Shown here: in pieces, positions 5,912 through 6,073 of the stretch
How positions within the stretch are numbered: position 1 is the first letter of the stretch
How the letters are laid out: every line of letters starts with the position of its first letter
Source: Bacteroidales bacterium
GTDB taxonomy: Bacteria > Bacteroidota > Bacteroidia > Bacteroidales > NBLH01
Length of the DNA stretch: 6,073 nucleotides
Assembly: GCA_027083715.1 (NCBI GenBank)
Contig: JALWNR010000191.1
Span: 1 to 6,073 of the forward strand
Direction: 5' to 3'
The notes under the pieces: generated by a model
Seen by the model: only the letters and a program-made list of their open reading frames with translations
Databases searched by the model: none
What the model was told of the DNA's origin: nothing
Translations under genes and position numbers: made by a program

Positions 5912-6073
5912 GTGTATTGGTATAAGTATTTGTAAATTAGCAATTTGATGTATTAAAATATAGCTAATGCAAATTAAGGGCTTAAATACAATAAGTTTGA
6001 TTGCAGTATATTAAAGGTATTTAATTTAATCTTGGTTCAACTCTTAATTTGCATAACTAATATACCAATAAAC
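5912..6073. repeat. Nested inverted repeats, possible small non-autonomous element (MITE-like)
   Basis: Three exact inverted repeats lie inside one another. The outer pair is TATTGGTATA (5915-5924) with TATACCAATA (6061-6070), extendable to 13 bp with one mismatch (5912-5924 with 6061-6073). The middle pair is ATGCAAATTAAG (5967-5978) with CTTAATTTGCAT (6043-6054). The inner pair is TTAAATAC (5982-5989) with GTATTTAA (6017-6024). The left arm has an extra segment of about 42 bases that can fold on itself through ATTAGC (5936-5941) and GCTAAT (5963-5968). No open reading frame of note is present. It begins 5 bases after the metallopeptidase stop codon and may extend beyond the window, so its right boundary is uncertain. 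Confidence 0.6.

Overview
The window looks like chromosomal DNA from a member of the Bacteroidetes, most likely an anaerobic, propionate-forming, Bacteroidales-like lineage. The evidence is low-GC DNA, A-rich leaders with no clear Shine-Dalgarno sequences, a TAnnTTTG-type promoter box, short AAGTT-type repeats in the gene gaps, and the Bacteroidetes form of a sodium-pumping decarboxylase. All recognised genes are on the + strand.

Layout: (1) Positions 1-165 hold an open reading frame that enters from the left and ends in tandem stop codons. I cannot identify it, and the stretch could also be part of a dispersed repeat. (2) After a very AT-rich spacer, 283-4904 carries a five-gene methylmalonyl-CoA decarboxylase locus. 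It contains methylmalonyl-CoA epimerase (mce), the carboxyltransferase alpha subunit (mmdA), an OadG-like membrane delta subunit (mmdD), the biotin carrier gamma subunit (mmdC) and the membrane sodium-pump beta subunit (mmdB). (3) A non-coding gap of about 320 bases is followed by a membrane zinc metallopeptidase of the YugP type (5223-5906). (4) The right edge (about 5912-6073) is non-coding DNA with three nested inverted repeats.

How the genes work together: the epimerase interconverts the R and S forms of methylmalonyl-CoA made from succinyl-CoA by a B12-dependent mutase, which is not in the window. The Mmd complex then moves the carboxyl group to biotin on MmdC, releasing propionyl-CoA. 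MmdB decarboxylates carboxybiotin and uses the energy to export Na+. This is the terminal energy-conserving part of the succinate-to-propionate pathway. The metallopeptidase has no evident link to it.

The coding content is conventional and I see no new multigene system. The parts that deserve a second look are non-coding: a duplicated, hairpin-bearing segment just upstream of mmdB (3303-3550), the nested inverted repeat at the right edge, and the unidentified left edge. Identifications rest on motifs read from the translated sequence; no database search was run.
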